NCBI GenBank assembly: GCA_021234155.1
Contig: JAJEKV010000163.1
Span: 250,001-314,000, forward strand
Length of the DNA: 64,000 nucleotides
From: Isoetes taiwanensis
Taxonomy: Eukaryota > Streptophyta > Lycopodiopsida > Isoetales > Isoetaceae
Direction of reading: 5' to 3'
Below are positions 11,579 to 23,439 of the stretch, one piece after another. Position numbers and translations under genes: made by a program. Each line of letters starts with the position of its first letter. Position 1 is the first letter of the stretch. The notes below the pieces were generated by a model, which was not told the origin of the DNA, searched no databases, and saw nothing but the letters and a program-made list of their open reading frames with translations.

Positions 11579-12885
11579 ACACACCCTACGGTGCATATGT
11601 TGGGAATTATATGTAATAGATCCTACGATCCAGGTTGTTCTTGATCCTGATCGTCGATCCAAGATCCTACGGCTCATGTTGCTTTAGATTTTTTACACGT
11701 AGCCCTATCTCGACCCTTGATCTGCTCCAAGATCCTATGGCTCACGTTGAATGCTCGACCCTTAAGGGAAAGCTTTTAAAATTTTTATGTTGTTTGGGGG
11801 ATTTGAACCCTGGGCATTGCCCCTCCCCCCCCAAAACCCCCCATTCTAACCAAAAATAAAAATGTTTTAAATCTTAAGGGTAATGAATTAATTAAGATAA
11901 AATAGAATATAATGTTCTGGATAGTTCTAGAATGTTCTAGAAGGTTTTAGAAAGCTCTAGAACATTCTAGAATCTTCTAGATAGTTCTAGAATGCTCTAC
12001 TAGAATATCCTAGAAAGTTTCAAAAGGTTTTTTTGGGTATAAAAGAATCTAGAGGAAATCTAAGGAAACACTTCTAGAAAAAGTTCCAAAATGTCGTAGA
12101 AAGTTTTAAAATGAAAGGAATCTAAGTGAATCCATTCAAAAACTTCCAAATTGTTCTAGTAAGTTTTAGAATGTTCTAGAAAAATTCTAGAGAGTTCTAG
12201 AACATACGAGGAATCTACTTGAGAATGTAAGGGAATTTCACGGGAATGTAAAGGGAATCTAAGGAAATACTTTAAGAAAGTTCTAAGATATTCGAAAGTT
12301 TTAAAATGTTTCTAAAAACCTAAAATGCTCTAAAAAGTTCTAGAATGTAAAGGAGTCAGGAAAGAATCTAAGGAATCTAAAAAAAAATCTCATGAAATGT
12401 AAGGGAATCTAAGAAATATTCATAAGTCCAAAGGAATCTCTTAAAATCTAGGGGAATCTAAGGAAATCTTCATAAAACCTAGGAGAATCTAATGGAATCT
12501 CGATGAAATCTTAGATCATCTAGGGGAATCTTCATAGAATCTATTTGAATCCCATATAATGCAAGGGAACTAGGACAATCTCATAAAATCTAAAGGGATC
12601 TAATTGAATCTAAGGATCTAAGACAATCTTCATAAAATCTTGGAGAGTCTAGGGAATCTAATGGAATCTAAAGGGAACCTTCATAGAATACAAGGAACCT
12701 CATAAAATCTAAGGGAATCTAATGGAAACTTATAAAATTTAGAGGAATCTTTACAAAACCTTTGAAAATCTAAGAGAACCTTGGTAGAATCATAGAGAAT
12801 CTATGAATGTAGAGGAATTTCAAGAGATTCCTTGGGAATCGAGGCAAAACCGGAACAATCTTGTGATGGGATGGATTAATTTTTT
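11579..12885. repeat. Composite tandem unit 1
   Basis: The module order is GATCCTACGG block, partial antisense tRNA-like block (B box 11,799-11,809, A box eroded), TTCTAGAA block (11,910-12,350), GAATCTAAGG block (12,350-12,840) and a tail with GGAACAAT and GGATTAA. The tail recurs in unit 2 about 1.24 kb further on. No protein is encoded. Confidence 0.75.
11925..11977. promoter_or_regulatory. Heat-shock-element-like cluster
   Basis: TTCTAGAATGTTCTAGAA at 11,925-11,942 contains four alternating GAA/TTC units at five-base spacing, the perfect HSF-binding arrangement. A second four-unit run (GAACATTCTAGAATCTTC) starts at 11,960. Sequence match is certain; regulatory activity is inference. Confidence 0.5.
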
Positions 12886-14125
12886 TATCTAATATATGTT
12901 CATATACTTGGGCTATATGTCCATCGGTTCGGATCCTCGTCCCACATTGCTTAGGAACCGTCATACGACCCCGGATGGTTTGGGAGTTTCTATCGACCCA
13001 TCCTATAGTTAGGTGTTGATTTTATTCGATCCTCACGATCCGGATGGCTTGGGAGTTTCTATCGGCACATCCCACGGTCCAAATTGATTTGATCACGATC
13101 CTACCGGTTGAGATAGCTTGGGAGTTTATATGTAATAGATCCTACGGTCGGTTAATTTGATCCTAATCGTCGATCCAGGGTCCCTCTGACTCACGTTGTT
13201 TTGAAATACATCCCACGGTGCACATGGCTTTGGGAATTATATGTAATAGATCCTACGGTCTAGGTTATTCTTGATCTAAGCGTCGATCAAAGATCCTACT
13301 TGGTTCATGTTGCTTTAGATTTTTACACGTGGTCCAATCTCTACCCTTGATGAGGTCCAAGATCCTACGGCTCACGTTGAATACTTTTCGGCCCTTAAGG
13401 GAGGCTTTTAAAATTTTCATATAGTTTGAGGGGTTTGAAGCCTGGCCTTTGCCCCCCAAACCCCCATTCTAACCACTAGAATAGGCATTACTTCATTAAA
13501 ATAATAAATGCTTTAAATATACTTAAGGATAATGAATTAATTAAGAAAGCTCTAGAATAGTTCTAGAACCTGAATAGTTCTAGAAAGCTCTAGAATGTTC
13601 TAGAAGGCTTTAGAAAGCTCTAGAAAGTTCTAGAACCTTCTAGACGGTTCTAGAATGCTAATCTCTTAACATCTAGGGAATCTAAAGAGAATTCTCATAA
13701 AACCTAGGGGTTTCTAATAGAATCTTAATGAAATCTTATAGTATCTGGGGGAATCTTCGTAGAATCTATTTGAATCCCATATAATGTAAGGGAACTAGGG
13801 CAATCTCATAAAATCTAAAGGGATCTTAGGGAATCTAAGGGGATCTAAAGCAATCTTCATAAAATCTTGGAGAATCTAGGGGAATCTAATGGAATGCAAG
13901 GAACCTCATAAAATCTAAGGGATTTTAATTGGAAACTTATAAAATTTAGAGGAATCTTCACGAACCCTTTGAGAATCTAAGAGAACCTTGGTAGAAACTT
14001 AGAGAATCTATGATAGGAATTTCAAGAGATTCCTTGGGAATCTAAGGCACGACAGGAACTTGCACCGTAGGAACATACTAAAACTGGAACAATGCGTCAT
14101 AGGACGGATTAAATTTCTTGTATAT
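12886..14125. repeat. Composite tandem unit 2
   Basis: Same module order as unit 1: GATCCTACGG block (13,020-13,380), antisense tRNA-like block (13,431-13,489), TTCTAGAA block (13,540-13,660), GAATCTAAGG block (13,660-13,990) and the tail GGAACAATGCGTC at about 14,087. Its last part overlaps the start of the right direct repeat, so the direct repeat begins inside, or includes, a composite unit. Confidence 0.75.
13431..13489 (-). repeat. tRNA-like block in composite unit 2, antisense
   Basis: Minus-strand A-box-like TATTCTAGTGG lies upstream of B-box-like GGCTTCAAACC, flanked by the same AATGCC... start as other family members. Confidence 0.45.
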
Positions 14126-17100
14126 ATAAATACAAGAATTTAGCGCTGGTGGAGCCAGCGCCATGTGTACCCTGAGAGTTGAATCCGAATATGTGAGTAG
14201 AAGAGAATGTAAAGAGTTTGTAGACTCTAGTCTAAAAACTCTAGTGGAAAAAAAAAATTGTGTATGGCTTAGGTGGATCTATTGATCTGGATTATTTTGG
14301 AGGCCTATTTGTTCCTAGTTGCTGAAGGTTCAGTTGTCAACATATTATATATGCACGTAAAGTCATATAAATACAAAAGCCTTGAAAAGCTTCTGCATAA
14401 GACCTGCACAAAATACATGGTACTTCTTCAAGCAAGATTTAATGAGCTTACCAATATCATCGCATCCCATATCATAACATCTCATATCTTAATTGTGCTC
14501 TCTCCCCTTCCATTCTAGTGGTCAGCACTGGCTCTGGCAAATCCTCAAACAAACATGACTTGAAATGTCTACTATTAATAGCTAAATCCTGTTTAATTCA
14601 AGGGCAAATCGCATGTTTGAAGATGTTAGGATGGACACAGATTGAATACAGGGATTCAGGAGCTAGAACGACAGATCAAGTCGATTACATTGAATACTGT
14701 GCATGTCAATCATAAAAAAAGAAGTAGCAGTGGCAGGAACAAAAAAAGAATCATCCGGAATGGCCTTGGCGCAGAAAATACCGTTCTCATCTTTCAGCGC
14801 CAAAATGAGTACTTTGATCCTTTGGAGTAGCGATGGAGGCTAAAGCTTTCTGGCACAAATCAAGCCCAGAAATAGAATAGAATAGAATAGAATAGAATAG
14901 AAATAGAAGGGTTTATATTTGATGCTCCTTAGCAGCAGACGCCTGAGTTATTGCCAAGCTGCAAATTTCTGCCGGAAAGTGGCTGGGAAAGCCAATCCAA
15001 AACCTCACTAATTCCAAAAAAAAAATTTGCTAGTAATCATAGATAATATATATCCTTATAAGGGCCGGTGCACCCCGACCGTCGATGCGAGATCCTACGG
15101 CCCACGTTGCTCTGGGACGTATCCTACGGTGCACGTGGCTTTGGGAATTATATGTAATCGATCCGATGGCCCAGGTTGCTCTTGATCCTGATCGTCGATT
15201 CGAGATCCTACGGCTCAGGTTACTTTGATACATATCCTACTGTCCATGTGGCTTTGGGAATTACATGTAGTCGATCCTATGATCCAAGTTGTTCTTGATC
15301 TTGATCGTCAATCCAAGATCGTACGGCTCATGTTGCTTTAGATATATCCTACGTGATCCTATGGTCTAGATTGATCCTAATCCTTGGTCCAAGATCCTAC
15401 GGCTCACATTGCATGCTCGGGCCTTGGTATTTTCAACAAATTTTAAGGAGAGGCTTTTTATTTTTTTATGTTGTTTGGGGGATTTAAACCCTAGTCATTG
15501 CTCCCCAAGCCCCCAACTCTAACCATTAGACCAGGCATTAATTTATTGAATAAATTTGTGTTTCATACATACTTAAGGGCAAAGATTAAATTGAAATATA
15601 GCAGAAAGATAGATAAATAGTATTTTTGAGTAGAATGTTTCTAGAATTCTAGATAGTTTTAGAACATTCTGAAATGCTCATGGCTAAGCACCTCAATATA
15701 AAAATAGAAAGTTTCTTTGACTAGGGTATTCTAAAACACCCTAGAAAGTTCTAGATAATTTTGGGAAGCTCTATAATATTCTAGATAGTTCTAGAACATT
15801 TTAGATACTCGTGGGCAGGCATCGAAAATCTAGGAGTTAGTCTCCTAAATTTACGGTCACAATCCTTATTTTTCGATTCCAATTTTTATTTGCCAGCAAA
15901 TAAATTCTGGGTTTTCCTTCAAAATCCGGCAAATAATCTTGAGTTTATATTCAAAATCTGGTGGAGCATGACACTTACCAAGCAAATTATCCGGTTAGAA
16001 CTAAGGGGATTTTGAAGCCCGCTCATGGTAAGCACCTTACTCTAAAAATAGAAAGCTTTTTATGAAATTTTGTGAAGAGTCAAAATAAATGTTCTAAAAT
16101 ATTTTAGATAGTTCTAAGAAATTCTATCACGTTCTAGATAGTTTTGGAATATTATAGATAGTCATGTGTAAGCACCTTAATCTAGAAATAGAAGGTTCTT
16201 AAAATTTCTTGGAAAGAGTCAAAATATAATGTTTTGGAATATTCTAGATGTTAATGGGTAAACACCTTAATCTTAAAATAGAAAGTTCTTTTGGCATTTT
16301 TCAAAGAGCTAAGATAGAATATTTTGGGAATGTTCTAGAATGTTCCAGATGCTCATGGGTAAGCATCTTAGTCTAAAAAAAGACTGTCTTTTAAGCGTTG
16401 CAAACAATAAAATAATGTTGTAGAATGTTCTAGATGCTCATGAGCAAGCACCTTAGTCTAAAAATAAAAATGTTTTTTCAAATAGAATGGTTTAAGATGT
16501 TCTAGATGCTGATGAATAAGCATCTCAATCCAAAATAGAATGTTTTAGCATGTTCTAGATTGTTCTACATGCTCATGGATAAACACCTCGTTCTAAAAAT
16601 AGGGTTTTTTTTTTTTTTTTTTTTTTGAAAGCTCTATAATGTTATAGAGAGGTTGAGGACGTTCTAGATAGTCGTGGAAAAGCACGTTAATCTAAGACTA
16701 GAATGTTTTACAATGCCTTAGATAGTTCTAAAAAGCTCTAGAATGTTCTAGAAAGGTTTAGAATATTCTACATGCTCATGGGTAGGAACCTTAATCTAAA
16801 ATATAATTTTTTTTGAGATTTTACAAAGAGCACGATAGAATGTTCTAAAATATTCCAAAATGAAGCTGTTGAGCATAAATCTTGCCAAGAAAAAGATCTA
16901 GATTCTCATGAGCAAGCACCACAATCTAAAAATAGAAAGTTTTCTTAAATGGAATGGAAGTAGCTCAGTCAAAAATAGAAAGTTTTTTTAAATATCTTAT
17001 ATTATAATGGTATATTGTAAGTCTTGGATTGGATCAAGCCCTAATGTGAGTGGCCGAGATCATCTAGATGCATCCAAAGGCCAAGATTTCTCGCACAACT

Positions 17101-17307
17101 TCCTACCACCATGATTGGTCATGTTTTGATCTCTTATGGGAAAAGGGTAAAGGAAAAGGGGGGAAAAGGAAAAGGGAGGAGGAAGGGGCAAAAAGGCAGG
17201 GGAAAAAGGAAAATGAGAAAAGGGTGGGGATAAGAAAATGATGGTGATGGTCGGTTTGTACAGCAGTAGAGTTGCAGTTTTTTTGTGAGTTTGTTGTGGA
17301 GTGTCGA
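13982..17307. repeat. Right copy of the 3.3-kb direct repeat
   Basis: Mirrors 1-3,326 in the same orientation, including the microsatellite, the 65-codon frame (14,518-14,715), the antisense tRNA-like block (15,480-15,540), the TTCTAGA array and the short purine tract (17,120-17,235). Differences are few and clustered, for example at 14,143-14,163, 14,768-14,815 and 15,978-16,025. If the pair are LTRs, this would be the 3' LTR and would probably extend left into the composite units, because the equivalent left part lies outside the window. Confidence 0.9.
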
Positions 17308-17410
17308 GGTATCGCTGTCTCTTTGGGGCAGTTCTCCTTCCTCCTCACTTGCTTTGTAACATTACCATTCTTTTAATATATTGATGACACAGTTCTTAAA
17401 AAAAAAAAAA

Positions 17411-18470
17411 CAGAAAAATGTATGGGAAAAGGGAAAGGGAAAGAAAAAATCAAAAGGGACGGGGGAAGGGAACCTTAGAAAAGGGCACGCGGACAAGGGA
17501 AAGATGTAAAAGGGAAAAGGGAAGGGAAAATGGCATGGGAAATGGGGAAAGAATGGGGAAATGGGTGAAGAATGGGAAAAGGAAGGAAAAAAAAGAGCAT
17601 GTGGAAAAAAGAAAAAGGGAAGGGGAAAATGGCATGGGAAAGGAAAAGAGAGAGAAAAAGGGAAGAGAAGGGGAAAAGGGGCACCGAGAAAAGGAAAGGA
17701 GTGAAAGGTTGGGAAAATGAGGAAAATGACAGGGAAAATGGGGAACAAGAAAAGGATGGAGAGAAGGAAAGGGAATAAGGGAAAGTGAAAGGAGAAAGAA
17801 AAAGGGAGGGGCAAAGGAGGAAATAGAACGTGGAAAAAGGGCATTAAAAAAAGGAAGAGGGAAATAAGAAAAGGGAAGGGGAAAAGGCATGAGAAAAAAA
17901 AAAAGAAGAGGAAAAAAAGACATGGAAAACAAGAAAAGGGGGAAGAGGGAAAGGGTGGGGGGAAAAGGTAAACAAGCATAGAAAAAAGGAAAGAGAAAAA
18001 ATGTGGGAAGGGCATGGGAAAAGGAAAGGAAGGGAGAAAGTGTGAAGGAAAGGGGAAAAGAGGAAGAGGGAAAGGATCGAGAAAGGAGGAAAACAGAAAG
18101 GAAAAAATTCATCAAGAAAAGGGAAAGAAAAAAGGCCGAGAAAAGGAAAAGAGAGAAAGGGTCAGAAAAGAGGAAAAAGGAGGGAAAACGGGCTACAGGA
18201 GAAGGGCGAGGAGCAAGGAATTAAAAAAGAGGAAGAGGAAGGGGAAAATGGCACGGGAAAAAAGGGAAGAGGGAAAGGGTGAGGAAAGGGGAAAAAGAAC
18301 ATGGGAAAAGGAAAAAGGAAAACGAAAAAAGGAAAAAGAAAAAAGAAAAAGAGGAAAGGGGAAAGTGAAAAGGGGAAAAGGGGGAGAGGGTGGGGAAAGC
18401 AGGAAAAGGTGCACATAAAAAAGGTAGAGAAAAAGGAATAGGAAGAGGCATAGGGAAAGAGAAAATGAAC
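17411..18470. repeat. 1.06-kb polypurine tract
   Basis: The plus strand is almost entirely A and G (GGAAAAGG, GGGAAAAG variants) for about 1,060 bases with only scattered C or T. Long open frames on both strands here arise because stop codons need a T on the purine strand and a purine on the pyrimidine strand; they are not genes. No simple fixed period is seen. Confidence 0.9.
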
Positions 18471-19142
18471 AAGGTGCTGCGCACGAGGGGTTGCCCTCCG
18501 ATGGCGCGAAAGTGTGTTTTCATGGTTTTTGTTTTTCCAAGTTCTTGAGATTAATGTTGCTTACTCTTCGTATTTTAGCTTGTTACTATCGAAAGAATTA
18601 TATGTTCCCCATTATGATATTTTGAATGCCACAATTTTTCAATAAAATACAAGCTTATATGGCATTGCCATGATATCAGATCGTTCCTATCAATGCAAGG
18701 TGTCAATTTCATTGGAGAAGAAAAACTAACTGTATGTGCAAGACAGTCCACCAACTTTCAGTGTTACATCATGTGTTCTTGGAACAATAATGAAAAAGTC
18801 TCATTACATTTCGAGAGCAAATGTCCCTCGTGTAGAAATGCCATAAAAACAAAATTGAAAAGTGCCAGCTTTCCTACTGTGTTCATTTTTAGTTCAATAA
18901 TGAATACATTTACATGCTTTGGAAATATTGAAGTTAATGTTAGTGTTGATCTTAAAACTAGATCTAATCTTTAACTTTTGGCTTCATAAGCTCACAATGT
19001 GTTGTTCATGAGGAAAAGGCTGAAAGTATATGTATTGGAAGCCAAAAAGGTCGATCCTAGGGATGAGGTATCCTTGTGTAACATAGTATGTAATACCAAG
19101 CAGTGAAACACATAGCGTGATTTGTTAATTGCACAAATAACT
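18471..19142 (+). other. Unassigned stretch with one open frame
   Basis: The frame 18,693-18,974 (93 codons, ATG start) contains CPSC and a second Cys pair region but matches nothing I know. The rest is AT-rich without recognisable motifs. It may be an intron or flank of the TPR fragment that follows on the other strand. Confidence 0.2.
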
Positions 19143-19145
19143 TCA

Positions 19146-19391
19146 TAATCGACTACTATGTATGCGACCCATGATTTCGACTATGTCCTGATGATTGGGA
19201 TCAGTAGATATTGCTGCCCGACAATCTCGAAGAGCAGCAGGTAAATCCCCAATACAGCCATGAAAAGCCGCTCTTAAGTAAAGAAGTTGCAAATATGCTT
19301 TGAACACTATCGCTTTAGATAACTCTCTTTCTCTGTGGTTGTCCGTTGATCTTGAGAAACAAAATAGTGGATTTGGATTAGTTTTTATCAC
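19146..19391 (-). pseudogene. TPR-repeat gene fragment (last exon)
   Basis: The minus-strand frame encodes a helical TPR-like motif: YLRAAFHGCIGDLPAALRD followed by CRAAISTDPNHQD and EIMGRIHSSRL, then stop TGA. The spacing of small and aromatic residues (L-Y-R-A-A, G-D-A-L-D-C-A, D-P) is that of one and a half tetratricopeptide repeats. A likely acceptor TTTCTCAAG lies just upstream, so the piece looks like a terminal exon. No other exon of the gene could be found, so it is probably a gene fragment. TPRs mediate protein-protein contacts; the parent protein is not identified. Confidence 0.5.
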
Positions 19392-19399
19392 TGCAAGAT

Positions 19400-21360
19400 A
19401 CCCAATAATACTAAAGTGACTTAGACTTTATTCCTTTAAAGATGGGCTTTGCTTTAACTGAGCACAACTATAACTTGGAGAAAAATGGGGTAGCTGTAGC
19501 TGCATGCAACAACTTGCCAAGTCATATTTAATTCACCTCAATAGTATATTCCACATTGAAGACAATGGTTCTTGCATTGTTTTTGCATCTCAACAAGAAC
19601 AACAGTTGATCGACTGGGATCCATCAGATGTTTTATTGCACATAAAATGAACATGGAGATGTTTGGAAGTGCAGTGACATATGGCTAGATGTTTGGAAGT
19701 GCAGTGACATATGGCTAGTTTGAACTCGAACTTAAACTCGAACTAGAATCTAGAATTGGATCTATTATAGAAGCTGGATCAACAGTTGAAACAATAGCCA
19801 GCAAGGGGTTGAATAAGATTACTACTAGATCAAGATCTTGAATAGGCGAACAATAATTGAGTCAAAAGCTAGAGTATCAAGGGAGAATGCAATGTCACAC
19901 TAAACAAAATCAAAACCTAAAGGAAAACTTACATTGGAACGGAAAACATGGTCCAATGTGAAGATGGCATGTTGAACAAAAAGATCATGGACGGAACCGG
20001 ACCTAGGACTAGGCATTTAAAATGAATCAAGGCAAAACTGATCACCACCATGTAATTGCAAGTAGGTTTGGACGAAGCGAGACCGCACTTAGCTCTTTCT
20101 GGTATCATGTTGCTCCTTCCAGATAGAGTTGTATCATATTTGTCAATACCAGATTCTTCGTGATGAGCTAGACTTGGAGTAGACTCAGAGAAGACTCCAT
20201 TCATCTTGGCAATCATTTGGTTACGTTATTCCAAGACACGAAAGTTTACATTCATAAATAGGCAAAAAAACCAAATGTTTTTTCGGTCTCAAACAAGTGT
20301 TGCAAGGCATGGTGTTTGTATTTGAGCATGGGCACTATTGACAAAATAGGTGAGCCTGTTGTTAAATAGCTACCCTACCCAAGATCCTTATGTCACCCAG
20401 ATTAACATTCTTGTGTGTTCTTGTGCATGCTTAAAATTCACCATCGAATCGCCCTATGCTTCAAGTGAGTGAATAAGTTTAAAACCGAGGGGATTAACAT
20501 AAAAGTTCCATAAGAACCCCACATTATCCAACAAATAATTCAATTCAATTCCACTTTTACAAATAATCATATATGTCTTGACTTTGCACAAAACTTTGAT
20601 GGATCTTTCAAAGGTGGAATCCATAACCGTCGCGCATAAGAACCGGTTCAAATAACATGTGGATGATGCTTGTAAGGCTAACTTTTGACCCCAGGATCTC
20701 TCATTCAATTAATGCCCACTTCCATAATAGGAATATGTACATAATACTCGTCATCATTGCAATGCATGTCCTCCGCACAATCATCCTAAATAGACCAATC
20801 TCATGGCAAAGAAAAAAAAAATAGAGCCCGGTCAAGGCAAAGCTTATAATGAGCTCTAGCACAAAATTTGAGGCCGAAAGAGGGCTGTTATGCTTGCATT
20901 TGTAAATATAATTTTTCCATCATATCCGTAAAAGCAATAGCGTTATTTTGCCGGAATGCTTCATATTTCTTGAATCTAAGTTGCTTGCAAGTGTGACATC
21001 CGATGTGATTCCAACTTCCAGAGATAAGGCGGTGAAATAATTTCGATAGAAATAAACCGCAAATAAGGGATGAGGTTTTTAATCGGGATATGTAATCACA
21101 TTAAATGTGGTGATGAAGACCACCGCTTTAATCCACTTATAAGTTTACGCTTTGATTAAACCATGCAAACTAGCTCCAAACTCTTACCTCTACACTTGAT
21201 ATTTGTCAAGAATAAGTCGTGGTCCTCGCTGCAAACTTTACATCATCTCCATTCTCAGATCCGGGTTCACACTTGCAACCCGCAATGTATGCAATGTACA
21301 AGAAAGCCATGTATAATATATTTGATACTAATATTGCGAACATAATACACATAATCAAGA
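19400..21360. other. Unassigned stretch; 30-bp tandem duplication
   Basis: A 30-bp unit (AGATGTTTGGAAGTGCAGTG...) is duplicated in tandem at 19,657-19,716. Minus-strand open frames at 19,929-20,216 and 20,454-20,708 lack recognisable domains. The rest shows no gene I can support. It lies between two captured-looking gene fragments and may be intronic or Helitron filler. Confidence 0.3.
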
Positions 21361-21363
21361 TAC

Positions 21364-22480
21364 CTTTATATTGCGAGAATGTTCTTGGAGAGGTGAACGA
21401 CATCACCGGAAAATACTGAGATGGATCCATTCTTCGGCACCACAAATTCCATGGTACCAGTAGGATTCGCAATAAGATATCGAGAGGGGGTAAAGATTAG
21501 GTTCATATGCAACCAATGATGCTTACGCTCGTTGGTACTATCAATAAGGTCAATTGACCATTCCAATATTGCCTTTTCCGCATCATACCCGTTAATGGAA
21601 AACGGTTGCGTAACCCATATACGTAAGGCAAATTACAAAATACGAACATAAAGACGAACTATTACCTCCGGTCACCATCCACCGATTCATCATATGGCGG
21701 GTCTCTCAAAGCAGCAAAGGTATTGAAATCACAACATTATGTAGCTCAAATCTTTGTAAAGCTTCATATTCAATGTTAACATAACATTCGCCACCGTAAA
21801 CCAAGGCCGCCAGCTTAACCGATATGGAAATGGCGCTTTAAAGTGTCGACACTAGCCTATATAGGAACAAATTTATGGGCTCGATGGGCATTGAAAACTC
21901 ATGCCCGAATAGGAGGTTGCATCTACTTACCGGTCAAAGGCACAAACGATTCCTCCTTGCTCTGCATGCGCCCACTTTAAGATAACGAGATCTGCCGAAC
22001 CAGGTTTGGGAAAGGTACGCTTGGATCTTTCGGTGCAAGTATATTTTCTAAAAAAATATAAGTCCTTGTCGATATTAGGATGGGTTTTGAATTGCACCTC
22101 CTCATTCCTCGCCCATCTCAACCTATTCGCAAGAAACATATTAAGGAAGCATTGTTGCATTATTGCCCAAGCTTAGTGCTTGCACATCATCTACAATGAT
22201 TTTCCCCTCCGCTTTTAGTGACTCAAGGAACCGATTAGCCTTCGAGTCTTTCCTAGTTGCATACCACGTTTACCGCTGGTCGCACCACTAGTTGCGGATG
22301 TACGAGCTGTGGGGAATTCACACCATCGAGATGGGAACCAAGGTCATGATAATATTCTAAAGGATTAAAATCACGGTACCTTTTGGCTTGCTAAATGGTT
22401 AGCATCAATCACTTTCAGATTGAAAGCTCCATTGCTTCCAAAACCGAGAGCCATGGATGAAATCTCGCTGGATCCCCGAC
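21364..22480 (-). pseudogene. COPD: Coatomer delta subunit (delta-COP), broken, intron-containing fragment
   Basis: Delta-COP is a COPI-coat subunit for Golgi-to-ER vesicles. Minus-strand blocks follow the C-terminal half of the protein in order: SSMALGFGSNGAFN (to 22,380), RGMQLG then SKANRFLESLKAEGKIIVDD (exon from 22,306), QFKTHPNIDKDLYF and ILKW (exon ending at GTAAGT, 21,931), CYVNIEYEAL and ELHNVVISIPL (exon ending 21,666), ILEWSIDLIDS (21,527-21,589), MEFVVP then DPSQYFPV and FTSPRTF (to 21,364). These are the linker and mu-homology domain. Introns with plausible GT donors remain, so it is not a processed copy. Frames break at LG|KDS and IPL|ALRD by one missing base each, again after FVVP, part of the domain is absent, and the true C-terminus is not found. 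Confidence 0.85.
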
Positions 22481-22551
22481 AAAGACCAACATAATCCCAA
22501 GAGCAATGCATAACTCCGTGACACTTTGAGTGACTTTGAAACCCAAACGCG

Positions 22552-22670
22552 GGCTTCCTTCCCACATCCGCCAATGATGCAGCCTCATCGGGAGCACGGG
22601 CTAGTCTGCCTTCCCACATCCGCCAATGATGCACCCGATCAGGAGCACCGGTTAGCCTGCTTTCCCAGTG
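22552..22670. repeat. 52-bp tandem duplication
   Basis: The phrase CTTCCCACATCCGCCAATGA recurs at 52-bp spacing together with GGAGCACGG/GGAGCACCGG, with a partial third start at about 22,660. Non-coding as far as I can see. Confidence 0.6.
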
Positions 22671-22829
22671 GTCGCCCAGGAAACAGGGCAACCGAGAGTT
22701 TACAAAATTTATTATGGGTTTGGAGCAATTCATCGACATATTCTAGGCATATACCGCATATGCCTAGAATATGCCACAAACCCACTCAACAAGGGCTTGC
22801 CCCTTAGGGGCAACCCAAAAAGAAGTGGG

Positions 22830-23290
22830 GTGAAATAATGGAAAGAGAAGGAAAAGGAAGGCGGAAAGGGGGGAGGGGAAGGGAAAATGGGCACGAGAAA
22901 AAGGGGAGAGGGAAATGGGAAAAGAGAATTGGAAAAAGGAAAGGATAAAGAGAAGGAGGATGGGGAAAGGAAGAAATATGGGGAAAAGAGAATGAAAAAA
23001 GGGCATGGGAAAGGGGAAGTGAAAAAGAAAAGGAAAAAGAAGGGGAAAAGAAAATGGAAAAATGGGAAGGGCTGGCAAAGGATGAAAGGGAAGGGGAAAA
23101 GTCCATCAGAAAAAAAAAAAGAAAGGGAAAAAGGGAAGAAGGGGGTAAAAAAAGGAAAAAAAAGAGAGAAGGGAAAAATAAGACGTGTAGGAAAATGAGA
23201 AAAAAAAGGGAAAAGGAAAAAGGAAAGTATGTAGGAAACGAGGAAAAAGAAAAATGCAGGATAATGTAAAAGGCAAAGGGAAGAGGAAGG
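22830..23290. repeat. Second polypurine tract (about 0.46 kb)
   Basis: Plus strand is nearly pure A/G, of the same GGAAAAGG style as 17,411-18,470. Minus-strand frames of up to 198 codons here are pyrimidine-strand artefacts rich in Phe, Pro, Ser and Leu. Confidence 0.85.
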
Positions 23291-23411
23291 GTGTCCAATG
23301 CACAAAAACCTCTTAAAGCTCAGCAATGCTGGGCTTAGTTTCTATTATGTTAGATTTATCAAAAGGAATCTAAGCTGAACATGTTTTTGTCCACACAAGT
23401 TCCCAACTTAT

Positions 23412-23439
23412 GCCCAGCAACGCTGGGCACCATTACTAG
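23412..23439 (+). mobile_element. Helitron 3' terminus
   Basis: A perfect 7-bp stem (GCCCAGC/GCTGGGC, loop AAC, 23,412-23,428) is followed seven bases later by CTAG (23,436-23,439) and then T, the standard plant Helitron 3' end with its A|T target. The Helitron lies to the left (5') of this point. The 5' TC end is not identified; purine tracts, the delta-COP fragment and perhaps the TPR fragment lie upstream. The flank to the right is the TTCTAGA repeat family, consistent with insertion into it. A near-identical end lies at 54,766-54,794. Confidence 0.75.

Noticed and set aside
17362-18523. Long open frames (up to 221 codons) on the minus strand and 134 codons on the plus strand
   Set aside because: The region is a polypurine/polypyrimidine tract; stop codons are nearly impossible in such composition and the peptides are low-complexity (Phe/Pro/Ser/Leu or Lys/Glu/Arg/Gly).
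22730-23326. 198-codon minus-strand frame
   Set aside because: Same artefact in the second polypurine tract; no domain and no codon structure.
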